NCBI RefSeq assembly: GCF_004664715.2 | Contig: NC_051068.1 | Span: 55,872,953-55,936,952, forward strand | Direction of reading: 5' to 3' | DNA: 64,000 nt | DNA from: Peromyscus leucopus | Lineage: Eukaryota; Chordata; Mammalia; Rodentia; Cricetidae | Shown: one piece after another, positions 44,209 through 56,660 of the stretch | Numbering within the stretch: position 1 is the stretch's first letter | How the letters are laid out: every line of letters starts with the position of its first letter | The notes under the pieces: generated by a model | What the model saw: the letters and a program-made list of their open reading frames with translations, nothing else | The model's database searches: none | Told to the model about the DNA's origin: nothing | Translations under genes and position numbers: made by a program

Positions 44209-44592
44209 GTGGTTTGAAAGAAATGGCCCCAGAGGGAGTGGCACTACTGGGAGGTGTGGCTTTGTTGGAGGAAGTGTGTCATTGTGTGTACACATATGCA
44301 TGTCACAGTGGTGTGCAAGTGGAGCTCAGAAGACAGCTTTTGGAAGTTGTTTTTTTCCTTCTACCATGTGGGTTCTGGAGATATCTCGGACCACTTCCTG
44401 TGGCTTGCAAGCCAAGATGTAGGACACTCAGCTACTTCTCCAGCACCATGTCTGCCTGCACGCCACCATGTCATACCATAATGATAATGGACTAAACTTC
44501 TTAAAATGTAAGCCACCCCAATTAAATGTTGTCCTTTATAATCACTGTCATTGTCATGGTGTCTATTCACAACAATAGAATAGACAGTGGAA
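44209..44592 (+). mobile_element. URR1 hAT element split by a B2/B3 SINE
   Basis: 'gtggtggtttgaaagaaatg', 'ctgggaggtgtggctttgtt' and 'ggaggaagtgtgtcattgtg', then SINE sequence (about 44284-44386), then 'caagatgtaggacactcagc', 'ataatggactaaacttctta' and 'attgtcatggtgtctattca'. The first half of URR1 is partly missing. Confidence 0.85.
44284..44386 (-). mobile_element. B2/B3 SINE, 3' part, inside URR1
   Basis: 'acacatatgcatgtcacagt', 'gtgtgcaagtggagctcaga', 'agacagcttttggaagttgt' and 'ccttctaccatgtgggttct'. The same sequence occurs on the plus strand at 45550-45660, with high identity by eye. Confidence 0.8.
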
Positions 44593-44879
44593 TTTAGAGC
44601 ACTACTCTACCTCTTGGAGGGTGTTCAGGTTCAACATCGAAGCCTAGGCTGCACTTCAACAAACTGTTTGGCATGCAAGCCCAATAGTACCAGGTCTTCA
44701 AATTTTTTCAAAAGATTATAAGGTGCATATATGTGTGTTTGCACTTCTGCCTGTTTGTGCGGGATACACACCTATGTATTTGTGCTTACATATGGATGCC
44801 AGAAGTCAATCTTAGGCATCATTCCTCAATCCACTGGTTTTGTTTAGTGATTATCATCGCCATCATCATCATTAATATT

Positions 44880-45042
44880 GCCTGTGTATTCGTGTGAGTT
44901 GGGGCATATGCATGCCATAGCACATGTGTCAAAGTCAGAAGACAACTTCCAGGAGTCAGTCCCTCCTTCCGCCATGGGATCAAACTCAGATCACCAAGCT
45001 TGGTGACAAGCACCTTTATCCACTAAGCCATCTCTCTGATAA
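44880..45042 (-). mobile_element. B2/B3 SINE (old)
   Basis: 'gtcaaagtcagaagacaact', 'ccaggagtcagtccctcctt', 'tgggatcaaactcagatcac' and 'atccactaagccatctctct'. A weaker partial copy may lie just before it at 44715-44830. Confidence 0.82.
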
Positions 45043-45046
45043 GACC

Positions 45047-45205
45047 TTTTTTTTTTTTCTTTCTTTCTTTTTTTTTTTTTTTTTGAAACAGGGTCTCTAA
45101 TTGGCCTGGAACACAAGTAGGTTAGGATGCAAGCCAGTGAGTCGCAGGGACCTGCCTGTCTCCACCTTCCCAGTGCGGGGCTTACAAATGCACACCACTT
45201 GCAGT
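45047..45205 (-). mobile_element. B1/B4-type SINE
   Basis: Poly-T, then 'gaaacagggtctctaattgg', 'cctggaacacaagtaggtta', 'gacctgcctgtctccacctt' and 'cggggcttacaaatgcacac'. Confidence 0.75.
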
Positions 45206-45440
45206 TTTAAAATGCATGTTTTAGAATGCAGTTATCCAATTTCAAATTTTAGCACCATAACTAATTAAAATTTCAAGACAGAACCGTGAAGGCCAAAGAA
45301 AACATATCTGATGGCCCAAACTGGCCTTCAATCTACCAGTTGATATGCTGTGCGTTAGACAGCCCCTGGGAGTTTTCTGGTTCTTTGACAATGGAAAAAG
45401 AGTATGTGCCTTCATGTTCAGGAATTAATCTCTAAAATTT

Positions 45441-45514
45441 TAAGGGGTTGAGGCTGCAGCTCAGTGGTAGAGTACCTGCCTAGCACATGGTATCCTAGTA
45501 GAAAAAAAAAAAAA
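45441..45514 (+). mobile_element. ID SINE
   Basis: 'aggggttgaggctgcagctc', 'agtggtagagtacctgccta' and 'gcacatgg', then an A tail (45501-45514). Clear BC1/ID head with a small deletion in the 3' part. Confidence 0.88.
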
Positions 45515-45524
45515 ACATAAAGGG

Positions 45525-45662
45525 TAGCCAGCTGTTAAAGGTGCTTAATATCCAGAGCCTACATGGTAGGAGAAAAAAATTAATTTCCAAAAGCTGTCTT
45601 GTGAACTCCACTTGCTGCACACCACTGTGACGTGCATATGTGCACACACGTGCACATGCATG

Positions 45663-45710
<48 letters not shown>

Positions 45711-45712
45711 AA
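45525..45712 (+). mobile_element. B2/B3 SINE, 3' part, with (CA)n tail
   Basis: 'gctgttaaaggtgcttaata', 'ccagagcctacatggtagga', 'ccaaaagctgtcttgtgaac' and 'gcacaccactgtgacgtgca', then a (CA)n tail at 45665-45709. Inverted relative to the copy at 44284. Confidence 0.82.
45665..45709 (+). repeat. (CA)n microsatellite
   Basis: About 22 CA units without interruption. Confidence 0.96.
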
Positions 45713-46747
45713 ATAAGTAAATTGTTAAGATAAAAGAAGAAAATATGGTGTTCTGGGCTCTGGAGCAGAGCAGAGGTAAATGTAAGTTTAAAACAATACA
45801 TTGCTGAGTGGCTTTCAAATTTCATTACACAAATATTTGGGGTGCACAGTATTGAATCTCACTCTTATTCACCTTATAACACAACAGCACTTGAAACTGC
45901 TTAATAATGCTGCAAGACTAAAGTATCCTCAGAGTAAGTCAAATCATATTAAAGAGTGGTGGCATGTAAAAATTATATACAAATAGATTTTCCCAGTTAT
46001 GAAATTTGGGAATAATGCAGTCTAATTTACTTTAAGGTCATAATCATTTATGATGTCTCATCAGCTTCTAGGTGAACTGGATAGTTCTAAACTCGTCTGT
46101 TCTCTGCAGTCAGCTGGCACTTCGGGCAGTCAGGAGCATCGCTCAGGATTTCTGTCTGTGCAGACCACTGGGTCTGAGGAGTCTGAGCTGGAAACTTTCT
46201 CCACTGTCTGTGGAGCAGGCTTGCCCAGACTTCACACAAGTCTCAGATCCAAAGGAGAGAAAGAGAGGGCCTGCCAAAGGGTTCATCTGGGTTACATGCT
46301 CAGCCCATGTCTCTACTTGAATTTGTGTCCTTTGATCTAAGTCAAGAACTTTGAGTGCCTGTTTTGTTTTGTTTTTTTAACTTAAAGCAACACTAGTCTA
46401 TTATCTTATATTTGAAGAACAGAAATGTGGAAAAATATCTCATTGGGCTAAACTCACAGTGTTAACAGGGTTATATCTATTCTGGGGGTCCAATGGGGCC
46501 ATCCGTGTCCTTGCTTTTTCTAGTATCTAGATGCTTGCTGGGTTTCCTTTCTTCTCCCCTTTTCTTTTCATTTCTTTTTAATTTTCGGTCCGTATATGAA
46601 GCAATAGGTTTCACTTTGACTACATTCGCCCTTTTCCCTGGACATCTGCTCCACAGGTGCCGACAGCAAGCCTTGCCTACCAGTATCATGGGAAGAGATA
46701 TGTGGCTTTGAAGGCCACAGTGCTTAAGAGTAGTCTATCTTCATTTT
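45713..46747. other. No gene; single-copy
   Basis: Two overlapping frames at 46050-46340 (plus) lack known domains and splice context. Confidence 0.45.
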
Positions 46748-47060
46748 TTTCTCAAATACCACAAACTAGATAATTTATGATGAACAAAAATTTATTGTCT
46801 TGTGGTTCTAAAAGCTGAAAGTTCCAAAATCAAAAGATTGAAATTGGCAAGGACCTTTTGCCCTTGTCAACTTGAGGCTAAAAGACAAAGAGAGATAGCT
46901 GAGAACAAGAGATGCTCAGACTCTGGCCCTTTATCTTCACCATTATTCACTCATTCAGGAGGATGGAGCCTCTATGACCTAAATTTTTCCCCTTAGGCTC
47001 CTCATCCAAACACCATAGCATTGGGAGACACATCCTAATTATAGCTGTAAGGGTCTCCTC
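46748..47060 (-). mobile_element. MaLR-like LTR relic
   Basis: 'aaataccacaaactagataa', 'aacaaaaatttattgtcttg', 'aaaagctgaaagttccaaaa', 'cctctatgacctaaattttt' and 'gacacatcctaattatagct' follow the reverse MLT1-type pattern. Confidence 0.6.
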
Positions 47061-50000
47061 TCTGGATTCCAAATGGGCCTGGGTCTCTATTTTGTTTGGA
47101 TGCTTTCTCAATTTACCTCAAATGGAATTGTTTCTGAGCTGGTCTTAAGATATTGAGGTATCGCCAAGTGCCAACCTCCATCCCCTCCCCATCCTCCTCT
47201 TCCAATCCTCAAATGGCCCTCCTCCTTTATGAGCAGGAGCTGGTTCATAGATCAAGTCCTCTGTCTTCTGCTGTTCTGTGGCTTAGATACCTTAATCATT
47301 CTTCTAAGCACTGGCTCCATAGCTTTCAAGTGAGGCCCTCAAGAAGATTTCATTTACCTTGGATCAGAAGAAGGTCTAAGAGTCAAGCTCAGATCTTGAA
47401 TTCTATGATTCATCATGAAACCAAGCAGGAAATATTCCTAGAGATTTTCTCTTCATCAGAAGCTGCTGGATAATGGGAGAGACTGAAGCAGAAATTTTCA
47501 CAATAAGCTGATCACTCCTTCTTCTTTGGCATACATTCAGTTTAACCACATTAATATTTAATGTAATCTATATGCAACTATTTCACAAGTAGATTTTGTC
47601 CACTTGTGGAATTTGAGAAAAATATTGCAAAGGATTTTTTTTTTAACCTATAAAACAATCTAAGTGACTTTGAGTTGACATTATATGCATCCTCAGCTTG
47701 AAATGCTTGCATATAATATTGTAAGAGTCCCTTGGAAAGAAAACAAAAATGTTAACTCAGTCACCACTTTGCACAATGTTTAATTCTGTTTTCCAGCTTG
47801 TTCAAAATACTCTCTTGGGATAGCTGAGTCATTTTAAAAGTTACACTTAACTGGTCATAAGAAGGCGGTGACTAGCATATTATGTTTATAGCATATGCAT
47901 CTAAACTTGTTTAAATATGAGTATTCATAAAAATAGAGAATTAGCTGGGAATTTAATGGTAAGTTTTTAAGCTAGGGATGAACATAAAATAAGCTTATCA
48001 TTTCAGTTCAGCATGATTCACATCATTCACAAAGCACTGGGGGCACTGATTTTTTGCAAGTCAACAATTTTGTGAACTGGAGTCCTCTCTTTGTCTACCC
48101 ACTAAGTGAAATATGGCAGAAATATGTTTACCTTTTGACACACACTATCACTAAGGTTTTTTTTTCCACCATACACTTGCATAGGTTTTGTCTGATTATA
48201 AAGACTCAATGGAGAATATCACTTCTTGAAAGTGAAGAAGAAGTACCCATAAATTAAGTGTTTCTGAGAAGGATGTCAGAACAGAAATCTGGGAATTTGG
48301 GAATAAGGATGACAGAGCTCATCCTCTGTCTGGGCACCACAGGCCAGAACGTGGAGAAAAGATTGAAAATGATACCACATCAGTAGTGGTAGTAGTAGTA
48401 GTAATAGTACCTCAGAGATCTCTGAGTGTGTCAAACAAAGAGAGGACCTGAAGAATCCAGACAGAGTTGTTATAATTGCTATCAGATGCTTTCAAAGCAG
48501 CATTGAAATCTGTCTCCTCCTTGACTGAGAAGCGCTGAGCATACTCACAAATGGAACGGACTGGCGGCCTTTTCTCAAGAAACCATAAAGCAGGACTCTT
48601 ACAGTGAGGACTGAGAAAGGCTGAATGAGGACTCAAGTCCCCATCACAGCAAAGTCTGGAGAGAGCACCTGGCCAGCTGTGGGAGGAGTCAGAACAAAAC
48701 ATCTCCAGCATGACAGGACTTGAGAATGTTGACTTCCGCCTTCTTTTGTTCTCTTCTGGCCTGAAAGTTAGCCAGACAGCAAGAGCTGACAAATTTGCAT
48801 CCAGGACCCCAAGGCTCTTTTACTCTGTGTGACATTTCCTTTGACCATCCTTACAGGGATGTGTATCTGCATGGCTGAGGCCTTTGGGGACATTGGATGT
48901 GCATGTTTGGCGGGCAGTTAGGGCAGTGCATGACAGTACCCTCCATCATGCTGGCTTCTAGCTTTAGCACTTGATGCTTGCTTTCAGTGCCGTTTGGCAC
49001 ACTGTCTCTGGAACTCCAAGATAGCTGATGGAGGTGCCTGGCTTTTACTACAGACATTGACAGCTGTAAAAAGAATGAAAGAAATAGAGTTGAAAAGCCA
49101 CTCAGTGAACTCGGCTTTTCTGTGTGTGTTTTTAAAAGGTATTTTGCAACAGTCTTTGAAAGATAAGGGCTCAGAACCGTTTTAATCTTCTGTACTTGAA
49201 GGTGAGGGGAAAAGTCTGGAAGCTGGGCTCTGTGTTCTGAATCTCTGGATTTAGAGCAATAGTGCCCGAGCTCAAAAATGAGGCAGTCTCTCCCTCTCCA
49301 TCATCTGCTCCGCTATGCAGCCTCTGTGACTCCCTTCTCACCCCCTAAAGGTGGCAGGGCCCTGCTGCTGGCGCTGGGGGTTTCTCCTTTCATCCAGCAG
49401 AGACCACAAATCGTGGCAAGTGAAGTGCAATTTTCTGGGATCTGAGTTAGGCTGAGTTCTGTGCGTACTTCCGCTTTGTTTCCTGGCTATGAAAATGTCC
49501 CGCCTCCTGTTTGTTTCCTGGTGGCTGGGTGACCCCTGCTGGTCACACGGGGACATTACTGTCCTTCTAATTCTGTGTCGGTCAGCATTTAATTCCAGCT
49601 ATCAAGCGATAACTTGCTTCCAGGAACACCTTTACTTGGTTGAGATGGCTCATATTAATACCCGTTTGCATTTGTGTTTTATTGCCTTTAAACCCGGAAG
49701 TTTTTTTAACGCTCTCTGTGAAATGATTATACCCAGAGCCAAGGAAAACATCGTTTTGCTGGAGTCCGTGCTCACAAGTGTTGATTCAGTAGGCTTGTAC
49801 TGACAGAGAGGATGACAATTTTGTATTTTCTTGAAAAACACTAGTTGGCGATAAACATGGGGCTGCCACGTTTTGAAGGCCAGCTGGCAGCGGGAAAACA
49901 ACATTTGCTTAACTCCTCGGCCGAGTGCTCTCATTGATGGAACATACACAGCTACCCAACCATGGCACAAAGCAATCGAGGGCTCACACAGCCAGGAAGC

Positions 50001-52090
50001 CTTTTAAATAAAGTTAGAAACATTTCAGCATCTCAGGAATCAGCAGCCTGTCTTTGCCCTGCTCCATCTGTAAAACAACTAGCATTTATCCACTGAATAG
50101 TCCTTTCTTCCATAGACGTGCTATGCAAAAGGCTTGAAATTGTGTAGCAAAGATTGTGGTCAGGCAATAACTCAAAATGGGAGGAAACTGTCTCCTCTAG
50201 CCTGCAACAATATTAAATCTATATATTTTGAGCCTCTTACCTGCTCCTCTGTATTAAATAATTTATTTATTACAGTGGCTCTGTTTCCTTTGCTGAATCT
50301 CCTCTACGCCACCGAAGTAATGGCACATCCATGATCCCCTAGAAAGGATAGAGCAAACTACAGTCTCTCCTCCACCACTCCCCCTCTCAGTAACTCACAG
50401 CAAGCAAAGGTGCGCCTTTGGGACGACCTGTTGGGTGTCTCTGTGGATTTTACAGCAGCTGGATTTTAGCAGAAGAGCCATTGGCAACCTTGGGTTCAGC
50501 CAAGCAACGGAGGTCCGTCAGAGTCGCACTGAGGAGGCTGCAGCTTCAAATGTCTGTGAAATGGGGACTTCACTGACTGAAAAGCCACATGGCGATGTGC
50601 ACAGCCTCGGGTTCAATCGCCAGGAGAGAAAAAACAAAACCCTAACAGTGACAATATAAAGAGAATACAGATAAAAGGAAGGACTAGGCTGTGTGGATGT
50701 GTGTGCATATGGATAGCCTTCCAAATGTTTCATATATACAGAGCACCAGTAAACAAATGTCCATACCATTATGTGGACTGAGGACCCACCCTGATTACTA
50801 AATAAGTTGGTGGGATTTAAATGAGGTAGCACCTCCTTCTTTTGTGACTTTTACAGTTAAAGTTTAAGGTACATATTGGATTGTCTCCCTCTCTTTAGAC
50901 TTTGCAGACCAAGCTATTATTTATTCTATTTATTCATACTTTCCCTTGAAAAGTCAGTTCTCCCTAGACCCTGAAATATTTTTGTTGTGTGTGTGTTTTT
51001 AAACTCCGAATTCCCATCACTGTTTGCCTTCATCTTCCTAGCAGTGAAATGCCTCAAACTGAATACAATATCCTGGGCTTTTGAAAAGGGTCTCCGTGAA
51101 TTGCTAATAGTGAAGACCTTGCCTGGGTTTTGAAAATCAAGCTGTTGGAGAACAGTGAACTCACAGCGCTACCCATTTAAAGTCTTATCACCACTGTCCT
51201 TTTTATTTTATTTTATTTTGTTTTTTTTTTTTGAGATGCATCCTCCCCTCGAAAAGCCTTTCTACTGGACACGATTCTTATAACACCGTGACCCTTGCAG
51301 TGGACTAATTTCATTGAATTTTTCTGCTTGTCTTCTCTTAAAGCTTTTATTTTCAGTATATTTTTTCCTTTTATTTTTTCCTGTCTCCTACTTTCCAGTG
51401 TTTCAGTGACCCTTAGACCGTTGAGAAAATATTTGCAAATCCATAATGACTTCTTGCTTCGTGACCCTTTTTAGCAATGTTTTCTTTGCAAAGAACTCAG
51501 AGCCACTAACAAAGCTAAGGTCATACTTGAAACACATCTCTGGTTCTAACTAAAGAATAAAGGGAGAATGGGAATGGAAACGTGTTTTTAAGAATCCTAA
51601 AGATACCAAGCTCTGATTGAAGGTGCACATCAGAAGATTCTTCATCCTTTCAGTGAAGCGGGGTGGCCCTTGGGCTGCATCTCTTTTCAATCCAACTTGA
51701 AAATTTAAAGTTTCTCCAAGTTTACAAGGAGTAAACTGTTTAAATGTTGTAGCATTTGTCTTACTAAAAATATTTTTTGAAATCCTGGCTCAGTTGCTCT
51801 GTTTCCCAATTCTCTCCCTGAGGGTATCAGTAAAGTTCGCTTAATAACCCCCATCTCAGCTACACACTTGGCTGGACCGGGATAGCTGCTAAGCTTTACT
51901 GCCGTTTTTGAATCTTTGGCTTTTTCTCTCTTCTGATCAAGGGACAGATATTTACTAATCTTAGTGTTAGCCATGCTCTACATAGCCTGGACCATAAAGT
52001 TTTCATTTTTGATGGAAAACCAGGTTGATAAAAGCCTGTCTGTTTCTTCTTGTACAAATGCCTGTGAAGATAAACTGCAAGATCCAAGAT
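47061..52090. other. No gene; 5 kb of single-copy DNA
   Basis: The longest repeat-poor block in the window. The frame 48412-48792 (minus, 126 codons) has no recognised domain. A small GTA-triplet run lies at 48382-48410 and TTTTA repeats at 51203-51220. Sub-blocks 49560-49800 and 51400-51530 are discussed as possible conserved elements. Confidence 0.5.
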
Positions 52091-52091
52091 A

Positions 52092-52143
<52 letters not shown>
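52092..52143 (+). repeat. Compound (TC)n(CA)n microsatellite
   Basis: About 12 TC units followed directly by about 13 CA units. Confidence 0.96.
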
Positions 52144-52147
<4 letters not shown>

Positions 52148-52489
52148 CATACTTTCAGATCCTGAGAGAGGAGCACACAGCTCCTCATACCTCCCACAGA
52201 TGCTGTCATGATACGGGTGTCCATGTCCACAACATCATTAAGGTCTTGCTATGAATTCCACACACTAGGGCACAGCATGGTAGACTAATCAACAAGAATA
52301 GAGCTTTGCTTCACAGATAAAAGGCTGAGTGTCACTACAGAAGTGAAGAGTCTCATTAATAATAATAATAAAAAGTTGGTGGGTAGCATAGCTACAATAA
52401 CACCCATTTCCAAGTCCCTGGACACTCAGAGTGTAACAAATGTTTATGCTTTTCTGTAGACCAGAGACAGTCTGAGCCTTCCAACGAAC

Positions 52490-52640
52490 TATGAAGTGAA
52501 TATTATTATACCATTTCAAAGATGAAGAAACACAAAGGGATTAAGAACTTGCTAGAGGTCTGTAGCGTGTACGGAAAGCAGCAGCTCAAGAGGCTGAGGC
52601 TCAAGCCTCCGGTCCAAGTGTGTGCCCTTCATTGCTGCGC
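52490..52640 (-). repeat. MIR SINE relic
   Basis: 'ttataccatttcaaagatga', 'agaaacacaaagggattaag' and 'aacttgctagaggtctgtag' match the reverse MIR. Confidence 0.72.
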
Positions 52641-54311
52641 GCTCTCTTTGATGCATGCCAAGCAACCCGCTCCACATCATCAAAGCCGGAGCCTGTTCTA
52701 GCAGATGCACAGATTGCTTCAAGACTGCCTAGGTATGCTCTCCACTGCCAATCCACACGTCCTGGTTTCCAAAATCGTCCTTGAATTGGAAACATGCACA
52801 TTATCTCTACATATTCACCCACAGAGCCAAGGTAGGCTCTATCTGAGAATCAACTCCTGTGTAAGGAGAAATATAAACTCCTTATCTTGCCCTCGGGGAA
52901 ACAATAATGGAACCAGAAGGTTAAGGCAGAGTTTTGAAAAATCACTCCACTGTCTCTGCTTGGCTCTCAAAAGTGTCTGTAAGTTCCCTTCTGTTCCCTG
53001 GTAGGGTTTGAGCATTTCTCAGCCTAGGATGCAAAGTAAACACCTTTTCATTTAATGGATTTGTTCTTCCTCTTTGCCTGTAGCTGCCTTTTGCTTCTCC
53101 AAAGCCTAATATTGAGACATCATGGCAAGCACCCGAGGCGAGGCACACAGTGAACTCAACCTGTAATGCTGCCATTTGTGCCTGCCCTTGTCTGGGTCTT
53201 CTTGACCTGTCTCTCAATGGCTCCTACAAACAGGTCTCGGGACCACTAGGGCACTGAGAATGGTTCTCTTATCATCCTGTGAGAACACAAGAAAACTGAG
53301 TAGGTCCACGGTAGCCATGGAGGCGCACAAAAGTCCTTAGCACTGGGGTTGTACGCCCTATCACCTTAGACTTTCATTATATCAGAAACTATGGCTTCAG
53401 AGACACATCACAGCAGAGAAATCAGCTTCTATGATTGGCTCATCACCTTAATTAATTTTCCTTATCATGTGTAAGGAAAAAGAAGTTAATATTGTCTTCC
53501 CCTAAAACCCACTGGTCTCACCAATTTAACAGGATGATGCTATATAATGTATCCTGGTCCTGAAAAGTCTGATGTGGTCTGAACTGAACTTGAAGTAGTC
53601 TGAGGAGATACATGCTACAGACCACAAAGGATATTAAAGGAAGCAGATGTCAGAAGGTCAATTGTCAGCCTCTGCATGCCCACCAGAGAAGTAGGACCTA
53701 GCTCTGGTGTTTTCCTTCCAGAGAGCTGTGAATAAACCTCCCTTGGTTTTTAAGAGAGAAAGTATACTTGAAAAGCAAACACATCACCCATCATGTATGG
53801 AATGGGTATTATAGGACACCAGGGGAATTCCCAACAAGTTAAAGATAGCTCTATTATACAATGTATAATGGCTAGCTCTCTGAAATTCATATATTGAAAT
53901 TGTACTGTCACTGTAATGAAATAATAGCTAGACCCATGCTACTTTAGAAGACAAGTAGTTTTATGTGGCTCATATTTTGGGGGCTCAAAATCTGCAGGGC
54001 GTACACAGGCAGTGTTGCGTACATAGGCATAGACTGCGTTGTCTGGACCGACAGCAATGGTGGAAACTCATGTGGGAGAAAGCAGAGACAACTGAAGGAG
54101 GCCACCTGTGCTCCCACAACATCCCTCTCCAGAAAACTCAGGGGGTCTCAGGAGAGCTGCCTTCCAAGGGTACATTCCCCTAACCCCCTCGGTCTAAGAC
54201 TTCCCACTGAGGCCCTTCCACAGCAGGTCTCAGTACTGTCACCCTGGAAACCAAGCCTCCCATTATATAAACACAGACACCCATCCAAACCATGACGCTC
54301 AGTATGATGAT
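52641..54311. other. No gene; single-copy
   Basis: No coding support. The frames at 53963-54295 (plus) overlap a possible old LTR relic ('ttgggggctcaaaatctgca'; uncertain). Confidence 0.45.
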
Positions 54312-54600
54312 GTTGGGTGACGGGGCCTTTGGTACTTACTAGGTCATGAAGGTAGAACCTTTATGAATTGAACCCATGGCCTCATCCCAATGCCCTCAGA
54401 GAACTCCTTTTCCCCCTCCCGTGTAGGCATACAGTGAGAAGGTGCCATTGCCGACCCAGGAAGCTTGCCCTGACCAGATGCCAAACCTTCCAGCATCTTG
54501 AGCTTGAACTTCTCTGTCTCCCAACCTGTGAGAAGTAAATTTTTGTTGTTTACAAGCCAGCCAGCCTACAGGATTGTGTTCCAGAAGCATGTACTTCCTT
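54312..54600 (+). mobile_element. MaLR (MLT1-like) LTR relic
   Basis: 'ttgggtgacggggcctttgg', 'taggtcatgaaggtagaacc', 'cagtgagaaggtgccattgc', 'aggaagcttgccctgaccag' and 'ctgtgagaagtaaatttttg', then 'ttgtttacaagccagcc'. The order matches the mammalian MLT1 group. Confidence 0.75.
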
Positions 54601-55544
54601 TAAAAAGGCTTCAAAGAAAAAGAATCAAGAAATGTCTTTTTCCCACAGTAGATGTCATATCTTGCATGTCACTGTATTACAGGTTTGAATCTTGGTGCCC
54701 CAGGTTGTGATCTGTCTATAAACAAGATTCCAAATATTTGTTTTCTTTTCCTTTCAATTTATCATTTGTTACTAATTTAGATGTTTCGGTGTTGGCACCA
54801 GGATCTCAACTGCTGGTTTTTTATACGATCTCGGAGAAGTAACCATCGTGCCTCACAGGATATGGCTGCAGTGCTATTATGGGGATGCTCTGTGAGAAAC
54901 AAGGTCCAGCCAGATACTAGCTGTGCCTGTGTGATGTTTTATGCACATATATGTATGTATCTATGCATATATATATATATATGCACATATAACCCAGGTG
55001 CTGCAGCTAAGCCTAACTTTTTAACATATAGATATCAGGTGGCTTTGCACTTGATGCCTGTCATCTGCCAGAGAACACTGGCATGTTCACACTAAACCTG
55101 CTATGGGAGGGCCTGAGCATAAACTTGGTCCAGCCAGCCATCTTTCTAAGCTCTAATCTCCTAGTCTGTTCTAGTGTATCTTTTGGGATATAAGTACCTC
55201 AGTTCTCTGTTACTTTCATCCTTGTTCTTGCTTTCTGGCCTCACAAATCTGTGAGGCCCTCCCCAGCCTGCTTGCCATATTTTGCCCATATTAAGTCTGT
55301 CTTCCCTAAGAATCACATTTTACCATTCTGCCACGTTGTGTGTATGTTGGGCAATGTCATTGTCTACTCATGTGGTCTACAATGATGTAAAAATGGCAGA
55401 TAGACTTCACCTTCCCATTCAGTATCTGGAAGTGTCAACATTACAATGGAAACTCACTGTAGTCTGAAATTTTGATTTAATTTAAATATTTTAAGTACAG
55501 GGTACAAAACTTCAAAGAGCATACACTTTAAGTGCTAGGGGAAA
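54601..55544. other. No gene; single-copy with a short (AT)n
   Basis: An (AT)8 run at 54967-54982. No coding support. Confidence 0.45.
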
Positions 55545-55618
55545 AGCTCAAAGCTTTGTGCATAAGTATGCCCTACCACTTAGCTACATCCCCAGCCCAA
55601 AGCATAATTATTTTCTGT
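55545..55618 (-). mobile_element. ID/B4-type SINE relic
   Basis: 'ataagtatgccctaccactt' and 'agctacatccccagcccaaa' are the reverse of the ID head. Confidence 0.65.
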
Positions 55619-55681
55619 TACTTCGGTTCTCCTAGCTCAGTAGCAATGTTTCAAGATGCACAACCACACAAAATCTCTGTG

Positions 55682-56205
55682 CCAAGCCAGGTGGGTGGTA
55701 CATGCCTGTCCAAGTTTTCTTCATATTGCTGTGATAGAACACCGTGACCAAAACTAACTTAGGGAGGAATCAGTTTACTTCATATCACAGCTTACTTATG
55801 CCATTGAGAGAAGTTGGGTCAGAAACTCAAGGCAGGAAACTGGAGGCAGGAACAGAAACAGAAACCAAGAGGAACACTGTTTACTGGCTTGTTCCCCATG
55901 GCGTGTTCATCTTGCATTCTTATACCACCCAGGACCACTTGCTCAGAAGTGGTACCTCCCACAGTGGGCTGGGCCCTGATACAGAAATCATTGAATCAAG
56001 AAAAATCCACCCACAGACTTGCCTACAGGCTAATGTGATGGAAGCAATTTCTCAGCTGAGCCTCTCTCTTCCCAGATGACTCTAGCTTGTATCAAGTTGA
56101 CAAAAATCTAACCAGCACAATGCCTACAATGTTAATCCTCAAAGGAAGATCACAAATGCCAGGCTGGTCTACCTAGCAAGAATTTGTCTCTGAAAGATGC
56201 CTGCC
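55682..56205 (+). mobile_element. B1-type SINE split by a family B element
   Basis: Head 'aagccaggtgggtggtacat' (to 55709) and body from about 56120 ('tgttaatcctcaaaggaaga', 'aatgccaggctggtctacct', 'caagaatttgtctctgaaag'). The two halves are 410 bp apart around the family B element. Confidence 0.7.
55710..56119 (+). mobile_element. Rodent 'family B' repeat, full-length, inside a SINE
   Basis: 'ttcatattgctgtgatagaa', 'caccgtgaccaaaactaact', 'cttatgccattgagagaagt', 'ataccacccaggaccacttg', 'cacagtgggctgggccctga' and 'gatgactctagcttgtatca', ending 'atctaaccagcaca'. Flanks 'atgcctgt' (55702-55709) and 'atgcctac' (56120-56127) match at 6 of 8, consistent with an old 8-bp duplication of hAT type. 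Confidence 0.72.
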
Positions 56206-56309
56206 CTCCTGTGAGGAAATCATTCTCTTACTCTTAAAATGGTAACTAGATAATTTAATTAAACATGACTAATGCCAGTCAAGCTTCCATGCATTTCCAG
56301 GTACAAATT

Positions 56310-56660
56310 CATAAGACTGGAATTATAATGACCTCCTATTGCTACATGAAAAATTCCTCAAAGCTCCGTAGTTCAAAAACAGTGAAAAATACTGCCTCAC
56401 AAGTAGTGTGGAATGGGAATTTGAGAGTGCCTTACTGGGTGATTCTGCCCTAGGGTCCCTTCTGAGAATCTGGTCAGGTTTCTTCCAATTATCTGCAGGT
56501 GAGTTGGGGCTAGTGTGGCAGTGAATAGCTCAGGCTGTCACAGGAGGCATGGGTGCCTGTACCCGGCCCTCTGAGCAGGGTTCCTTCAGGGTCCCAGGGA
56601 CATGGCTCCTGGCTTTCCTTAACTGAGGAATCCAAGCTCAAGCAGTAGTAGCCTGGTCTT
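56310..56660 (+). mobile_element. Mammal-wide interspersed repeat relic
   Basis: 'attcctcaaagctccgtagt', 'ttactgggtgattctgccct', 'ttatctgcaggtgagttggg' and 'gacatggctcctggctttcc' follow an old mammalian repeat whose order I recognise but cannot name. Confidence 0.45.

Noticed and set aside
48412..48792. 126-codon open frame on the minus strand
   Set aside because: No known domain and no exon signals that I can support.
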